64,000 bases of DNA from Arcicella aquatica (GCF_034928825.1 NZ_JAYFUL010000006.1:124001-188000), one strand, 5' to 3'. Shown: positions 1 through 9,020, counted from the stretch's first letter. Made by a program: numbers and translations. Notes: generated by a model not told the origin, from the sequence alone.

Positions 1-39
1 GATACTATTTTTGAAAGTAAAAAATAATGATGTTGTAAA

Positions 40-78
40 AGGGAATCAGTATCGGACATTGATACTGATTTCTTTTTC
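40..78 (+). terminator. Rho-independent terminator or attenuator before the amidoligase gene
   Basis: A perfect 10-bp stem (AATCAGTATC, loop GGACATT, GATACTGATT) at 44-70 is followed by a T-rich run at 71-78. It most simply ends a gene lying left of the window. Because it sits 23 bp before the likely start codon at 101, and a TATTTTTG box matching the Bacteroidota -7 element TAnnTTTG lies at 6-13, it could also act as an attenuator in the leader of the next gene. Confidence 0.6.
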
Positions 79-100
79 AGCCCTTAAACCTTCCAAACTT

Positions 101-1198
101 ATGCCTTTATTTACCATTGGAATTGAAGAAGAGTTTCAGACCATCGACCCCGTAACGAGGGAGTTACGCTCGCACATGAGTAAAATTGTTGAAGGCGGGC
201 AGATTATTTTACAAGAACGAGTAAAAGCTGAAATGCACCAAGCTGTAGTAGAGGTGGGAACGAATATCTGTTATAATATTCAAGAAGCAAGAGAGGAGGT
301 AACCGACCTTAGGCGAAATATCATCCAACTTGCCGAGCAAAATAACCTTCTATTAGCAGCAGCAGGGACACATCCATTTTCAGATTGGCAAGACCAACTG
401 ATTACCCCGAGTCCGCATTATGATTCTTTGATTGATGAAATGCGTGATGTCGCCAGAGGTAACTTGATTTTCGGATTACACGTACATGTGGGCATCCAGA
501 GTAGGAATGAAGGCATACAGATATTGAATGCTGTTCGTTATTTCTTACCCCACATTTATGCGCTTTCTACCAATTCGCCTTTTTGGTGTGGAAGGAATAC
601 GGGTTTTAAATCGTATCGTTCGAAAGTATTTGATAAATTTCCTCGTACAGGTATTCCCGAGTTTTTTGCATCTGCTAGTGAATACGATGAATATATCAAT
701 TTGCTGGTAAAAACAAAATGTATCGATAGCGGAAAGAAAATCTGGTGGGATATTCGCTTGCATCCTTATTATGACACCATTGAATTTAGAATTTGTGATA
801 TTCCGATGCGGGTTGATGAAACCATTTGTTTGGCTGCATTAATGCAGGCGTTGGTGGCTAAAATCCATAAGTTGTTAAAACAAAACCTGAATTTTAGGTC
901 GTACAGAAAGGTATTAATCAATGAAAATAAATGGCGCGCAGCCAGATATGGTATCCATGCAAAACTGATTGATTTTGGCAAACAAGAAGAAGTACCATAC
1001 AGTGATTTATGTGATGAACTACTAGATTTTGTAGATGATGTATTGGATGAATTAGGCAGCCGCAATGAAGTAGCATATATCAAAGAAATCCTTAAAAATG
1101 GTACTGGAGCAGACCGTCAGTTAGCAGTATTTGAAGAAACTAACGATTTAAAAAGTGTAGTAGATTATATCGTTCAAGAAACAAGATTTGGTATTTAA
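101..1198 (+). CDS. Carboxylate-amine ligase, YbdK/GCS2 family
   Basis: This 365-residue protein matches the glutamate-cysteine-ligase-2 fold (YbdK, COG2170), ATP-dependent ligases that join a carboxylate to an amine. The N-terminal GIEEEF motif at residues 6-11 and the GLHVHVG motif near 125-131 are the metal/ATP-binding signatures of the family, and the length is normal for it. The open frame extends upstream to a TTG at 11, but that would run through the terminator hairpin, so I take the ATG at 101, which puts GIEEEF close to the N-terminus as is usual. A glutamine amidotransferase and an ATP-grasp-like gene follow on the same strand, which suggests a small-molecule or peptide amide-forming pathway. 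The true substrates are unknown; E. coli YbdK is only a weak glutamate-cysteine ligase. Confidence 0.88.
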   Translation: MPLFTIGIEEEFQTIDPVTRELRSHMSKIVEGGQIILQERVKAEMHQAVVEVGTNICYNIQEAREEVTDLRRNIIQLAEQNNLLLAAAGTHPFSDWQDQLITPSPHYDSLIDEMRDVARGNLIFGLHVHVGIQSRNEGIQILNAVRYFLPHIYALSTNSPFWCGRNTGFKSYRSKVFDKFPRTGIPEFFASASEYDEYINLLVKTKCIDSGKKIWWDIRLHPYYDTIEFRICDIPMRVDETICLAALMQALVAKIHKLLKQNLNFRSYRKVLINENKWRAARYGIHAKLIDFGKQEEVPYSDLCDELLDFVDDVLDELGSRNEVAYIKEILKNGTGADRQLAVFEETNDLKSVVDYIVQETRFGI

Positions 1199-1338
1199 AA
1201 GGGTAGTAAAGCTATGTTAAATTTTGTTTTGTATTCTGTAACAAATTGATTTTAAGGCTATTTTTAGTAAATTGCGTCGATTTAATAAGTTAAGTAGAGA
1301 TTAAATCTTTGATAAAAATTCACATCAACAAATTTACG

Positions 1339-2211
1339 ATGCAAAATATTTTGACAGAAAAACCACTAAAAATAGCAGTTTTAGATATGTATGACAACGT
1401 AGCTGGAGAAGGCATGCGTTGTATTATTAATTTGGTTAACGAATTCAGAGTACAAAAAAATATTGAAGTAAATACAGAGGTTTTTAATGTTCGTGCGAAT
1501 ACTGAAATCCCAAATTTAGAACATGATATTTATATATCCTCAGGTGGGCCGGGTAGCCCATTACCTTCTGATGAAGCATGGGAAAAGCCATATTTTGCCT
1601 TAATTGATTCAATATTCGCCCATAATAAATCTGAGGAAGTATTAAATGGAGAAAGCTCGCCAAAATTCTTGTTTTTGATTTGTCACTCTTTTCAGTTGGT
1701 AGCACGTCACTTAGAAATTGGGAAAGTGACCAAAAGAAAAAGTACATCCTTTGGTGTATTTCCTGTGAACCCAATTGACAAAACAATTAAAGAAGCATTG
1801 TTTGAAGGCTTACCCGAACCATTTTATGTGGTGGATTCTCGTGATTATCAATTGGTAAGTCCCAACTTGAAGATTATCAAAGAATTAGAAGTACAGATTT
1901 TACGCATGGAAAAAGAACGTCCACACGTAAACCTAGAGCGTGCTATTATGGCTATCAGGTTTTCTAACGAAGTATTTGGTACACAGTTTCACCCCGAGGC
2001 TGATGCACAAGGAATGCTAAAATTGCTGATGTCGGATGAAAAAAAGAAAGCTGTGATAAAAACGCATGGAATCGAAAAGTATAACGATATGATTGCGAAG
2101 CTGGACGACCCTGATAAAATCATGCTGACAGAATCTATCATCATTCCAAAATTTCTTGAAAAAGCCTATTCTACCATCAGTCAAAAAGAACTTTTTGGAG
2201 AAATGGCATAA
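1339..2211 (+). CDS. Class I glutamine amidotransferase domain protein
   Basis: A 290-residue GATase1-type protein. The nucleophile elbow reads LICHSFQ, placing the cysteine near residue 115, and the distal FHPE gives catalytic His 218 and Glu 220, so the ammonia-releasing triad looks complete. The oxyanion strand SSGGPGSPLPSD (about residues 58-69) is also typical. The frame is open from a TTG at 1309, but the ATG at 1339 gives the more usual N-terminus leading straight to the first beta-strand (KIAVLDMYD). It lies 140 bp after the carboxylate-amine ligase and 24 bp before the ATP-grasp-like gene. In such clusters the amidotransferase is expected either to supply ammonia or to hydrolyse a gamma-glutamyl bond. 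It has no fused synthetase domain, so it is not GuaA or CarA. Confidence 0.85.
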   Translation: MQNILTEKPLKIAVLDMYDNVAGEGMRCIINLVNEFRVQKNIEVNTEVFNVRANTEIPNLEHDIYISSGGPGSPLPSDEAWEKPYFALIDSIFAHNKSEEVLNGESSPKFLFLICHSFQLVARHLEIGKVTKRKSTSFGVFPVNPIDKTIKEALFEGLPEPFYVVDSRDYQLVSPNLKIIKELEVQILRMEKERPHVNLERAIMAIRFSNEVFGTQFHPEADAQGMLKLLMSDEKKKAVIKTHGIEKYNDMIAKLDDPDKIMLTESIIIPKFLEKAYSTISQKELFGEMA

Positions 2212-2235
2212 TTTGTTTTTGAAAATATCCTTGTT

Positions 2236-3432
2236 ATGCAAAAAGAAATCAGAGCTTCATTTAATCAATCCTTTTCTGAAGTAAAGTATCAAGAGTTTTT
2301 GGCAGATTTAAACAATGCTACGCAAGGCTCTCTTGAGTTTAGAGTAGCAGAAACACCTGTTTTTGTGCCCAAATCCTTGAAAGATAAACTCATAAGTACT
2401 TGTGAAAGTATTATTGATGTAATAGCAGGGGATGATTTTAAGGCGAAGACTGATAAAGCTATACCAACAGAACAAAATGTGCCTAATGAAAATGAACATA
2501 CCTCTTTCTTAGCGATAGATTTTGCAGTTTGTCAGGATGACCAAGGCGAATTTGTGCCACAGTTGATTGAATTACAAGGTTTTCCATCATTGTTTGGGTT
2601 TCAGTATTTATTGTCTGAAACTTTTCAAAAGCATTACAACATTCCTGACGATTATGATTTTTTGTTCAATGATTTTGATAGAAAATCATACATTGACGCT
2701 TTTAAAAAACTAGTGGTCAGCGATGAGCAACTTGAAAATGTTATCATTTTAGAGATTTATCCTGAGAAACAAAAAACAAGGGTTGATTTTGAAGTAACCG
2801 AAAAGCTCATTGGTGTTAAAGCTGTGTGTCTTACTAAAATCATTAAAGAAGGACGTAAACTATTTTATATTAACGATGGTGTAAAAACGCCTATTCATAG
2901 AATATACAACCGTTTGATTTTTGATGATTTAACTAATTTCCCAGATTTACGAACAGCATTTAGTTTAACAGATGATGTTGATGTTGAATGGATTGGACAT
3001 CCAAACTGGTTTTTCAGAATCAGTAAATACACCATGCCATTTTTGAATAATCCTTATATTCCTGAATGTAGATTTTTAAGTGATTATACAGGTAAATTTC
3101 CAGAAAATTTATCAGACTATGTATTAAAACCCCTTTTCTCTTTTGCAGGGACAGGTGTGAAAATCAATGTATCGGAAAGCGATTTAACAACTATTACCGA
3201 CCCTGAAAATTATATTTTACAAAAGAAAGTAAAATATGAACCTGTCATACAAACTACTGATGGTAGTGCAGTAAAGTGCGAAATAAGGATGCTTTATATT
3301 TGGCAAAAAGATGAAGCAAGACCAATATTATTGAGCAATTTAGCCCGACTTTCAAGAGGAGAAATGATTGGAGTACGCTTCAATAAAGATTTTGACTGGG
3401 TAGGGGGTAGTGTTTGTTTTATGGAGAGATAG
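2236..3432 (+). CDS. ATP-grasp-like protein of the amidoligase cluster
   Basis: A 398-residue soluble protein without signal peptide. The C-terminal half has an ATP-grasp-like arrangement: DYVLKPLFSFAGTGVKI near residues 293-310 resembles the ATP-binding lysine strand and glycine-rich loop, ENYILQKKV (about 328-336) the hinge strand with paired hydrophobics, and KCEIRMLY (about 351-358) the metal-binding acidic strand. The N-terminal half (IDFAVCQDDQGEFVPQLIELQGFPSLFGFQ) is conserved-looking but gives no further clue. The gene starts 24 bp after the amidotransferase, so the two are probably co-transcribed. I infer that it activates a carboxylate by phosphorylation for amide or peptide ligation. 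I do not recognise a characterised homologue. Confidence 0.65.
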   Translation: MQKEIRASFNQSFSEVKYQEFLADLNNATQGSLEFRVAETPVFVPKSLKDKLISTCESIIDVIAGDDFKAKTDKAIPTEQNVPNENEHTSFLAIDFAVCQDDQGEFVPQLIELQGFPSLFGFQYLLSETFQKHYNIPDDYDFLFNDFDRKSYIDAFKKLVVSDEQLENVIILEIYPEKQKTRVDFEVTEKLIGVKAVCLTKIIKEGRKLFYINDGVKTPIHRIYNRLIFDDLTNFPDLRTAFSLTDDVDVEWIGHPNWFFRISKYTMPFLNNPYIPECRFLSDYTGKFPENLSDYVLKPLFSFAGTGVKINVSESDLTTITDPENYILQKKVKYEPVIQTTDGSAVKCEIRMLYIWQKDEARPILLSNLARLSRGEMIGVRFNKDFDWVGGSVCFMER

Positions 3433-3486
3433 GTTTAATGGAAACCTATTTTGATAAAATAATTTAAAGAATACAATAATAGTTCT

Positions 3487-4312
3487 ATGGAAAAGAAATC
3501 TACAAAACAAGAAGGGAATCAGTATGACAAAATTGTTAAAGAGAATATTGACAGCATTATTCCAGCTTTGATGAACAACATACTAGGATTTAAAGTAAAT
3601 GAAGCAATTGTTATCAAGGAAAAACTACAACAAACTAAAGAAAAAGAAGCAGATGCTTTGCGGATTATTAAAAATCCAAATGGAGAGGAATTTATTCTAC
3701 ATCTTGAATTTCAAGTAGATGATTATCCCAAAATGATTTACCGCATGATTGATTATTGGGTTTTACTAAAATCAAAATATCAATTACCAATACTTCAATA
3801 CCTCATTTTTATAGGCAGTGGACAACCTAAAATGAAAAAAGACTTGTCGGAAGATGGGAATTATTTTCATTTTGAACTTATTAATATTACTGAGTTTGAT
3901 TACACCCTATTCTTGACTTCCAATAATCCAGAAGAAATACTACTAGCTGTTTTAAGTGATTTTGGGAAAGATAAAGCAGAAGATGCTTTATATCAAATTG
4001 TACATCGACTTGAAGTTATAGTAAATGACCAAAGAACTTTTCAAAAATATTTAAGGCAATTGCGTGTTTTGTCAAAACTTCGTAAATTAGATGGCAACGG
4101 CCAACCGTATAAAATTCGACGATATGATACAGAACATGGATAAATACATTGATGCTGAAAATGATTATCTTGTTATCAATGCCAAAACAAAGATGATTGA
4201 AAAATTACTTGTTAAGAGTAATCATACCATCAATGAAATTGCAGATTTTGCAAGTGATAGTATTGATTTTGTTATTAGCATTAAGCAAAAAATGATAGAT
4301 AACAAGTCTTAA
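3487..4312 (+). pseudogene. Rpn/PD-(D/E)XK nuclease family transposase-like gene, frameshifted
   Basis: Two overlapping open frames (3487-4143, 218 aa; 4091-4312, 73 aa) together form one 275-codon protein of the Rpn recombination-promoting nuclease / putative transposase family. The first holds the nuclease core, with ADALRIIKNPNGEEF and the HLEFQ strand as the D...E-x-Q active site (about residues 57-77), then YRMIDYWVLL and LRQLRVLSKLRKLD. Near 4090 the family sequence continues in the +1 frame as MATANRIKFDDMIQ, followed by the usual C-terminal helix region. A single extra base near 4089-4091 explains this. It may be a decayed gene, a sequencing error, or a site of programmed frameshifting. 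No terminal inverted repeats were found around it. Confidence 0.7.
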
Positions 4313-4371
4313 TTTCTTATTCTTTTCTAAAAAATAAATGGGTATAAAATTCATTTATTTCTTCTTCTTTC

Positions 4372-5580
4372 ATGAAAATTTGCCTTTTTGTAACACTATC
4401 TTTTCTCATAAATTTCTATTCAAGCAATGAGCCTATAATAGTAGCTAAACCCAAACCAATCTTAACAGCTGCAGAACAAACTGATAAGTATTTGCCCTAT
4501 TTAAAAGGTAAGCGTATCGGTATACTGGCTAATCCAACCAGTATTATTGGTAAAAGGCATTTAGTTGATAGCTTAGTAGCTTTAGGCATTAATGTTGTAA
4601 AAGTTTTCGGACCTGAACACGGCTTTAGAGGGAATGCTAGTGCTGGGGTAATAATCGGTGATGAAAAAGACCCAAATACAGGCATCAAAGTGATTTCATT
4701 ATATGGTTCAAAAAGAAAGCCATCTGTTGAAGACCTCAAAGATATTGATTTAATGATTTTTGACATTCAAGATGTTGGGTGTCGTTTTTATACTTACATC
4801 AACGTATTGCGTGATGTGATGGAAGCTTGTGCAGAGAATAACAAAGAACTGTTGATTTTAGATAGACCCAATCCGAATGGGTATTTAGTAGATGGTCCTA
4901 TCTTAGATATGAGTTTAAGGTCTGGTGTGGGTAGATTTCCGATTCCTATTGCCCACGGAATGACGATTGGAGAATTTGCACAGATGATAAATGGGCAAGG
5001 TTGGTTAGCGAACAAAATGATTTGTAAATTAAAAATCATTCCTGTGAAAAACTACACCCATGAGGATGCTTACACCTTGCCTGTGAAACCATCGCCTAAT
5101 CTTAATACACAACAAAGTGTAATGCTTTATCCAATTATGTGTTTGTTTGAAGGCACTATTATTAGTCAGGGGAGGGGTACGTATTTCCCTTTTACAGTAT
5201 TAGGGAGTCCAGCTTTGAAAGGTACTTATAGCTTTTCTTTTAAGCCCGTAAGTATTAAAGGCATGAGCGAAAAGCCTTTGCATATGGATAATGAATGCTA
5301 TGGGATAGATTTTAGAAACTATGATATTGAGTTACTCAGAAAAAGTAAAAGAATCAATATTCAATGGATGATAGATTTTTATCAGGCTTATCCATTCAAA
5401 GATAAGTTTTTTGATAGATCTCAGAGTGACCAAATGTTGAATATTGATGTACTAGTAGGTAATTCTGAATTTAGAAAACAGATTATTGAAGGGAAAAGCG
5501 TAAAAGAAATTCAAGATTCTTGGGAACCTCAATTGTCGGAATACAAAACGATGAGAAAAAAGTATTTGATTTATAAGTAA
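4372..5580 (+). CDS. Exo-beta-N-acetylmuramidase NamZ-like (DUF1343, GH171)
   Basis: A 402-residue exported protein of the DUF1343 family, whose characterised members (NamZ/YbbC of Bacillus subtilis and the Tannerella enzyme) remove terminal N-acetylmuramic acid from peptidoglycan fragments. The first 18 residues form a short signal peptide. Family blocks are visible in order: LKGKRIGILANPTS (about 43-56), VVKVFGPEHGFRG (75-87), DLMIFDIQDVGCRFYTYI (124-141), LLILDRPNPNGY (158-169) and AHGMTIGEFAQMI (193-205). Length is normal. Start is the first ATG, 59 bp after the broken Rpn gene. The likely role is cell-wall sugar salvage in the periplasm or outside the cell. Confidence 0.85.
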   Translation: MKICLFVTLSFLINFYSSNEPIIVAKPKPILTAAEQTDKYLPYLKGKRIGILANPTSIIGKRHLVDSLVALGINVVKVFGPEHGFRGNASAGVIIGDEKDPNTGIKVISLYGSKRKPSVEDLKDIDLMIFDIQDVGCRFYTYINVLRDVMEACAENNKELLILDRPNPNGYLVDGPILDMSLRSGVGRFPIPIAHGMTIGEFAQMINGQGWLANKMICKLKIIPVKNYTHEDAYTLPVKPSPNLNTQQSVMLYPIMCLFEGTIISQGRGTYFPFTVLGSPALKGTYSFSFKPVSIKGMSEKPLHMDNECYGIDFRNYDIELLRKSKRINIQWMIDFYQAYPFKDKFFDRSQSDQMLNIDVLVGNSEFRKQIIEGKSVKEIQDSWEPQLSEYKTMRKKYLIYK

Positions 5581-5650
5581 TGAGTGAGTTAGTGAATGTG
5601 TAATTTTTTTTAATCAGCTATCATTTTGAGTTCTTTAATTTTGATACTTT

Positions 5651-6202
5651 TTATCCTCTTTTTTTGATATACTCAAACTTTGTTCTTAGGATATAGGCTG
5701 CATCTTCGTCGCCTAATAATACCGCTTTGTTGAAATCATTAATGGCATTTTCTACCTGACCAATGCAATACCTGGCCATTCCTCGCCACCGTAAGGTCTC
5801 GGGGTTTTCACTTCTAAAGAACCAATCTGCTTTATCAAATTCCAGAAAGGCTCTATCATATTCTTTTAATTTATAAAGTACTTTTCCTTTGATTACATAA
5901 GCTTCGCCTACTGTATTATCAAAAGAAATCGATTGTTCAATATCATATAATGCCGAGAAGTAATTTTTTAGCATCAAGTTCGCTTTACTTCTGTAAAAGT
6001 AAGCTCTAGAAGATTTTGGAAAGTGGTTTAATTTTTCAGTGAAAAATAACTGTGCTTCAACAAATTTATTTTCATGAAGCAATATTTCGCCTTCTTCTAA
6101 TTTTTCACGGTCACGAAACTTAAATAGCTTTTCCTCCAACCAGTTGAAAAACATCATGGTCAGTACAAATGGCAGGAAGAAAAACAATAATAACCACTCC
6201 AT
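5651..6202 (-). CDS. Membrane-anchored TPR protein
   Basis: A 183-residue protein with one N-terminal membrane segment (residues 2-20, WLLLFFFLPFVLTMMFF), a charged linker and then about four tetratricopeptide-like helical repeats from residue 35 to the end (for example AQLFFTEKLNHFPKSSRAYF and AFLEFDKADWFFRS). It should sit in the inner membrane with a protein-binding TPR domain. It is the last gene of a minus-strand run (ispG, small membrane protein, MmcQ-like, this gene), starting 4 bp after the MmcQ-like stop codon, so co-transcription is likely. The function is unknown. Confidence 0.75.
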   Translation of the reverse strand: MEWLLLFFFLPFVLTMMFFNWLEEKLFKFRDREKLEEGEILLHENKFVEAQLFFTEKLNHFPKSSRAYFYRSKANLMLKNYFSALYDIEQSISFDNTVGEAYVIKGKVLYKLKEYDRAFLEFDKADWFFRSENPETLRWRGMARYCIGQVENAINDFNKAVLLGDEDAAYILRTKFEYIKKRG

Positions 6203-6206
6203 ACAA

Positions 6207-6560
6207 TTATAAATTTTGTAATTCTACTTGTACTTTTTTAGGTAAGCTTGAAACAACCAACTGATAAGAATGTTCAGTAAGTTCTTTTAATTGTGTTGTA
6301 GATGCATTATCTCCATTTACGGTATTCCAGTGCTTTTTGTTCATGTGATACCCTGGAGTGATATAATGAAACTCTTCTCGTAATTGAATCGCTCTGTCAG
6401 GGTCACATTTTAAGTTTACGGTAAAAGTCTCAGTATCAAGCCCCGTCAATGCAAACATTTTGCCCATTACTTTATACACCAAAGTATCGGGTCCAAAGGG
6501 TAATTCTTCTGTTACTCCTTTCATCGACAGGCAAAAATCTCTGAATTCTTCAATATTCAT
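6207..6560 (-). CDS. MmcQ/YjbR family protein
   Basis: A 117-residue protein matching the MmcQ/YjbR family (CyaY-like fold, sometimes annotated as DNA-binding). The features seen are the N-terminal FRDFCLSMKGVTEELPFG, the strand KVMGKMFALTG, and the C-terminal ITPGYHMNKKHWNTV with its TPGYH and K-HW core, all in the usual order. The length is typical. It lies in a tight minus-strand cluster, 7 bp after the small membrane protein and 4 bp before the TPR gene. The biochemical role of the family is not settled. Confidence 0.85.
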   Translation of the reverse strand: MNIEEFRDFCLSMKGVTEELPFGPDTLVYKVMGKMFALTGLDTETFTVNLKCDPDRAIQLREEFHYITPGYHMNKKHWNTVNGDNASTTQLKELTEHSYQLVVSSLPKKVQVELQNL

Positions 6561-6567
6561 TGTTCCC

Positions 6568-6756
6568 TTATCTAAAGAATGCTCTGTAAATCATGACAAT
6601 TACACACATCAAAAACATCAAAATTGATATTTTATTGATGACGTGCATCGTTTTAATGTTAAAATTAGTAGGCTTTGAAGGATCAGGCTTACTGAATATT
6701 CTAAAGAAGTATCCAAATGCTTCTCCTAATTTGAATTGGTCTTTTAATTTTGACAT
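6568..6756 (-). CDS. Small membrane protein, DUF6728-like
   Basis: A 62-residue protein with the pattern LGEAFGYFFR...PSKPTNFNIKTMHVINKISILMF followed by one transmembrane helix (about residues 42-60). This pattern recurs in small uncharacterised Bacteroidota proteins that I associate with DUF6728; the family number is from memory. It lies 55 bp downstream of ispG on the same strand and 7 bp before the MmcQ-like gene. Function unknown. Confidence 0.65.
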   Translation of the reverse strand: MSKLKDQFKLGEAFGYFFRIFSKPDPSKPTNFNIKTMHVINKISILMFLMCVIVMIYRAFFR

Positions 6757-6811
6757 TGTCTTGTGTTTATAATGGTATATTGGTGAAAATGATTAATACA
6801 AATAGATAAAG

Positions 6812-8860
6812 TTATTCGAAAACAGCCTCTAAAGATGCTGCTGGTTCAAACCAAACACCATCTTCTTTGATAATCCCAATCAATTCATCAACCGCATTAT
6901 CAGCATGAACCGATTTTTTTACCACGTTTTGCCCACGATATAGCGCAATTTTATCTTTTCCAACCCCTACGTATCCATAATCAGCATCTGCCATTTCGCC
7001 AGGACCGTTTACGATACACCCCATGATGCCAATTTTTACACCTTTTAAATGCTCTGTTCGCTTACGAATCAAGGCAGTGGTTTCTTGTAAATCAAACAGC
7101 GTTCTACCACACGAAGGACAAGAAATGTATTCGGTCTTGCTCATCCTAGTACGGGCGGCTTGCAAAATACCAAAGGCTGTTGAATTGTAACTTTTTGATT
7201 TCGTTAATAGTTCAGCTTTTTCTGATAAATCAGGTAATTTTAATAATATTCCATCACCGAAGCCATCAATCAACAATCCTCCGCAATCAGTAGCTGAAAA
7301 TAGTTGAAAATCACTTTCTGGAAGGTTTTCATATTTTCTTACTAACACTCCTGGAGTACTTATATTTTGTGCTATCAATTCAAAAAACAAACGGCGTAAC
7401 GCTGGCATAGCGTGTTCGTTATCTGTTTCTACTACCAAAACAAGGGTTTTGTCAGCTTTGATTTGCCCAATCACTGAGGTATCTAAATTGGATAGATTGA
7501 TACTTAAAAAGTTTAAAAAATCATGCCTGTATGATTGTGTTTGATATTGTTCTAAAGTAAACAAAGGGAATTTATTTACTTTATCAGTTTGTTTATCCCA
7601 CGCAGGAGCGTCCAAAATTTCTTTTAGCCCCATTGGCAACATATATTTTGCAGGGTTATTGGCTGTATAAATATAGTCAGCTCCCAAATCGTTCATTGTC
7701 CATTTATCTGGCAATGGTAAATAGAAATGTCCGATTGGCTTTAAATCATCATGGGCTGAAACTTCTATCTGAGAGAAATCCGCAATTACTCTAGGTACAT
7801 TATGTCCACCAAAATTGGCTACTTCGTGGGTATGTCGTCTAAAATATTGAAATGGATTAATAGGAGAATCGAATGAGTGTTGAGTTTGGAGTGTTGAGTT
7901 GGGAGTGTAGGCTGAAATTGTTGTTGATTTTTCTTTTCTATGGGTATATCTGTCAATTAAAGCCTTGGCTACTGGTGCTTCAAATTCAGGGTCTTCCGTT
8001 AAAGAAACTCTTACAGTATCTCCCAGACCGTCTTCTAATAAAGTACCAATACCTACCGCCGATTTAATTCTTCCATCTTCACCTTCGCCTGCTTCAGTTA
8101 CGCCTAGGTGCAAAGGATAGGGTTTTAGACCTTCTTCTGCTAGTTTTTTGCACAACAATCTGTAAGCTTCCACCATTACTTGGGTGTTGGATGCCTTCAT
8201 TGAAAGTACGATATTGAAATAATTTTCATCTTCGCAAATTCTCAAAAACTCCAATGCCGATTCTACCATTCCTAGTGGTGTATCACCATAACGGCTCAAA
8301 ATTCTATCACTCAATGAACCATGGTTGGTACCAATACGCATGGCAGTGCCATATTCTTTGCAAATATTTACTAATGGTAAAAATTTATCCCTGATTCTAT
8401 CTAATTCTACTTGATAGCCAATCTCGGTATAATCTATCGTTTCAAAACGTTTTTTATCCGCATAATTTCCCGGATTGATTCTTACTTTTTCTACCAACCT
8501 TGCTGCCAATTCAGCGGCATTTGGTGTAAAGTGAATATCAGCAACTAATGGTACGCTATAACCTCTTACTCTCAACTCTTTGCGAATATTATCCAAATTC
8601 TGTGCTTCCTTCACTGATGGTGCGGTAATACGCACATATTCACAGCCAGATTCCACCATTCTAATGGTTTGCTCTACTGACCCAAGCGTGTCTAACGTAT
8701 CAATGGTAGTCATAGACTGTACTCTGATAGGATAATCAGAACCCATAGGCACATCGCCGACGTTTACAGTTATCGTTTTTCTACGAGAATATTCAGTTAA
8801 TGAATTGGCATAGCGGTTGCCATTTTCAATCAGGCTATTAATAGTTTGAGTAGTTGACAT
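6812..8860 (-). CDS. ispG: 4-hydroxy-3-methylbut-2-en-1-yl diphosphate synthase (IspG/GcpE), long form
   Basis: IspG catalyses the penultimate step of the MEP isoprenoid pathway, reducing methylerythritol cyclodiphosphate to HMBPP with a [4Fe-4S] cluster. At 682 residues this is the long three-domain form of Bacteroidota, Chlamydiae and plants: an N-terminal TIM barrel (about 1-300, with VNVGDVPMGSDYPIRVQSMT), a large inserted domain (about 300-560) and the C-terminal iron-sulfur domain. The cluster ligands are visible as CPSCGR (about 583-586) and GIMGCIVNGPGE (Cys near 618). The inserted domain includes a low-complexity stretch (residues about 315-331) encoded by degenerate heptamers at 7869-7912. 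It heads the minus-strand cluster that continues with three small genes. Presence of IspG means this organism uses the MEP route. Confidence 0.97.
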   Translation of the reverse strand: MSTTQTINSLIENGNRYANSLTEYSRRKTITVNVGDVPMGSDYPIRVQSMTTIDTLDTLGSVEQTIRMVESGCEYVRITAPSVKEAQNLDNIRKELRVRGYSVPLVADIHFTPNAAELAARLVEKVRINPGNYADKKRFETIDYTEIGYQVELDRIRDKFLPLVNICKEYGTAMRIGTNHGSLSDRILSRYGDTPLGMVESALEFLRICEDENYFNIVLSMKASNTQVMVEAYRLLCKKLAEEGLKPYPLHLGVTEAGEGEDGRIKSAVGIGTLLEDGLGDTVRVSLTEDPEFEAPVAKALIDRYTHRKEKSTTISAYTPNSTLQTQHSFDSPINPFQYFRRHTHEVANFGGHNVPRVIADFSQIEVSAHDDLKPIGHFYLPLPDKWTMNDLGADYIYTANNPAKYMLPMGLKEILDAPAWDKQTDKVNKFPLFTLEQYQTQSYRHDFLNFLSINLSNLDTSVIGQIKADKTLVLVVETDNEHAMPALRRLFFELIAQNISTPGVLVRKYENLPESDFQLFSATDCGGLLIDGFGDGILLKLPDLSEKAELLTKSKSYNSTAFGILQAARTRMSKTEYISCPSCGRTLFDLQETTALIRKRTEHLKGVKIGIMGCIVNGPGEMADADYGYVGVGKDKIALYRGQNVVKKSVHADNAVDELIGIIKEDGVWFEPAASLEAVFE

Positions 8861-8921
8861 GGATTATTGAATTGTTCTATGCAAAGATACAAGATTCTGT
8901 AATTCACTTTTGAGTTTATAC

Positions 8922-8956
8922 AAAAAACCCCGATAAACTTAAAACGTTTATCGGGG
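8922..8956 (-). terminator. Rho-independent terminator after the nucleotidyltransferase
   Basis: On the minus strand an 11-bp GC-containing stem (CCCCGATAAAC / GTTTATCGGGG, 7-base loop) is followed by six T residues. It ends the kinase-nucleotidyltransferase unit before ispG. Confidence 0.85.
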
Positions 8957-9020
8957 CTGAATGGTTATATTAAATTTGAAATAAAACACTTTCAAATTAA
9001 TCATATTTCAAATTTATCGC

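Noticed and set aside
545..1083. Minus-strand open frames opposite the carboxylate-amine ligase
   Set aside because: They lie wholly inside a well-supported gene and show no family features.
4091..4312. Separate 73-residue gene
   Set aside because: It is the C-terminal part of the Rpn-type gene in a shifted frame, so I merged it with the upstream half.
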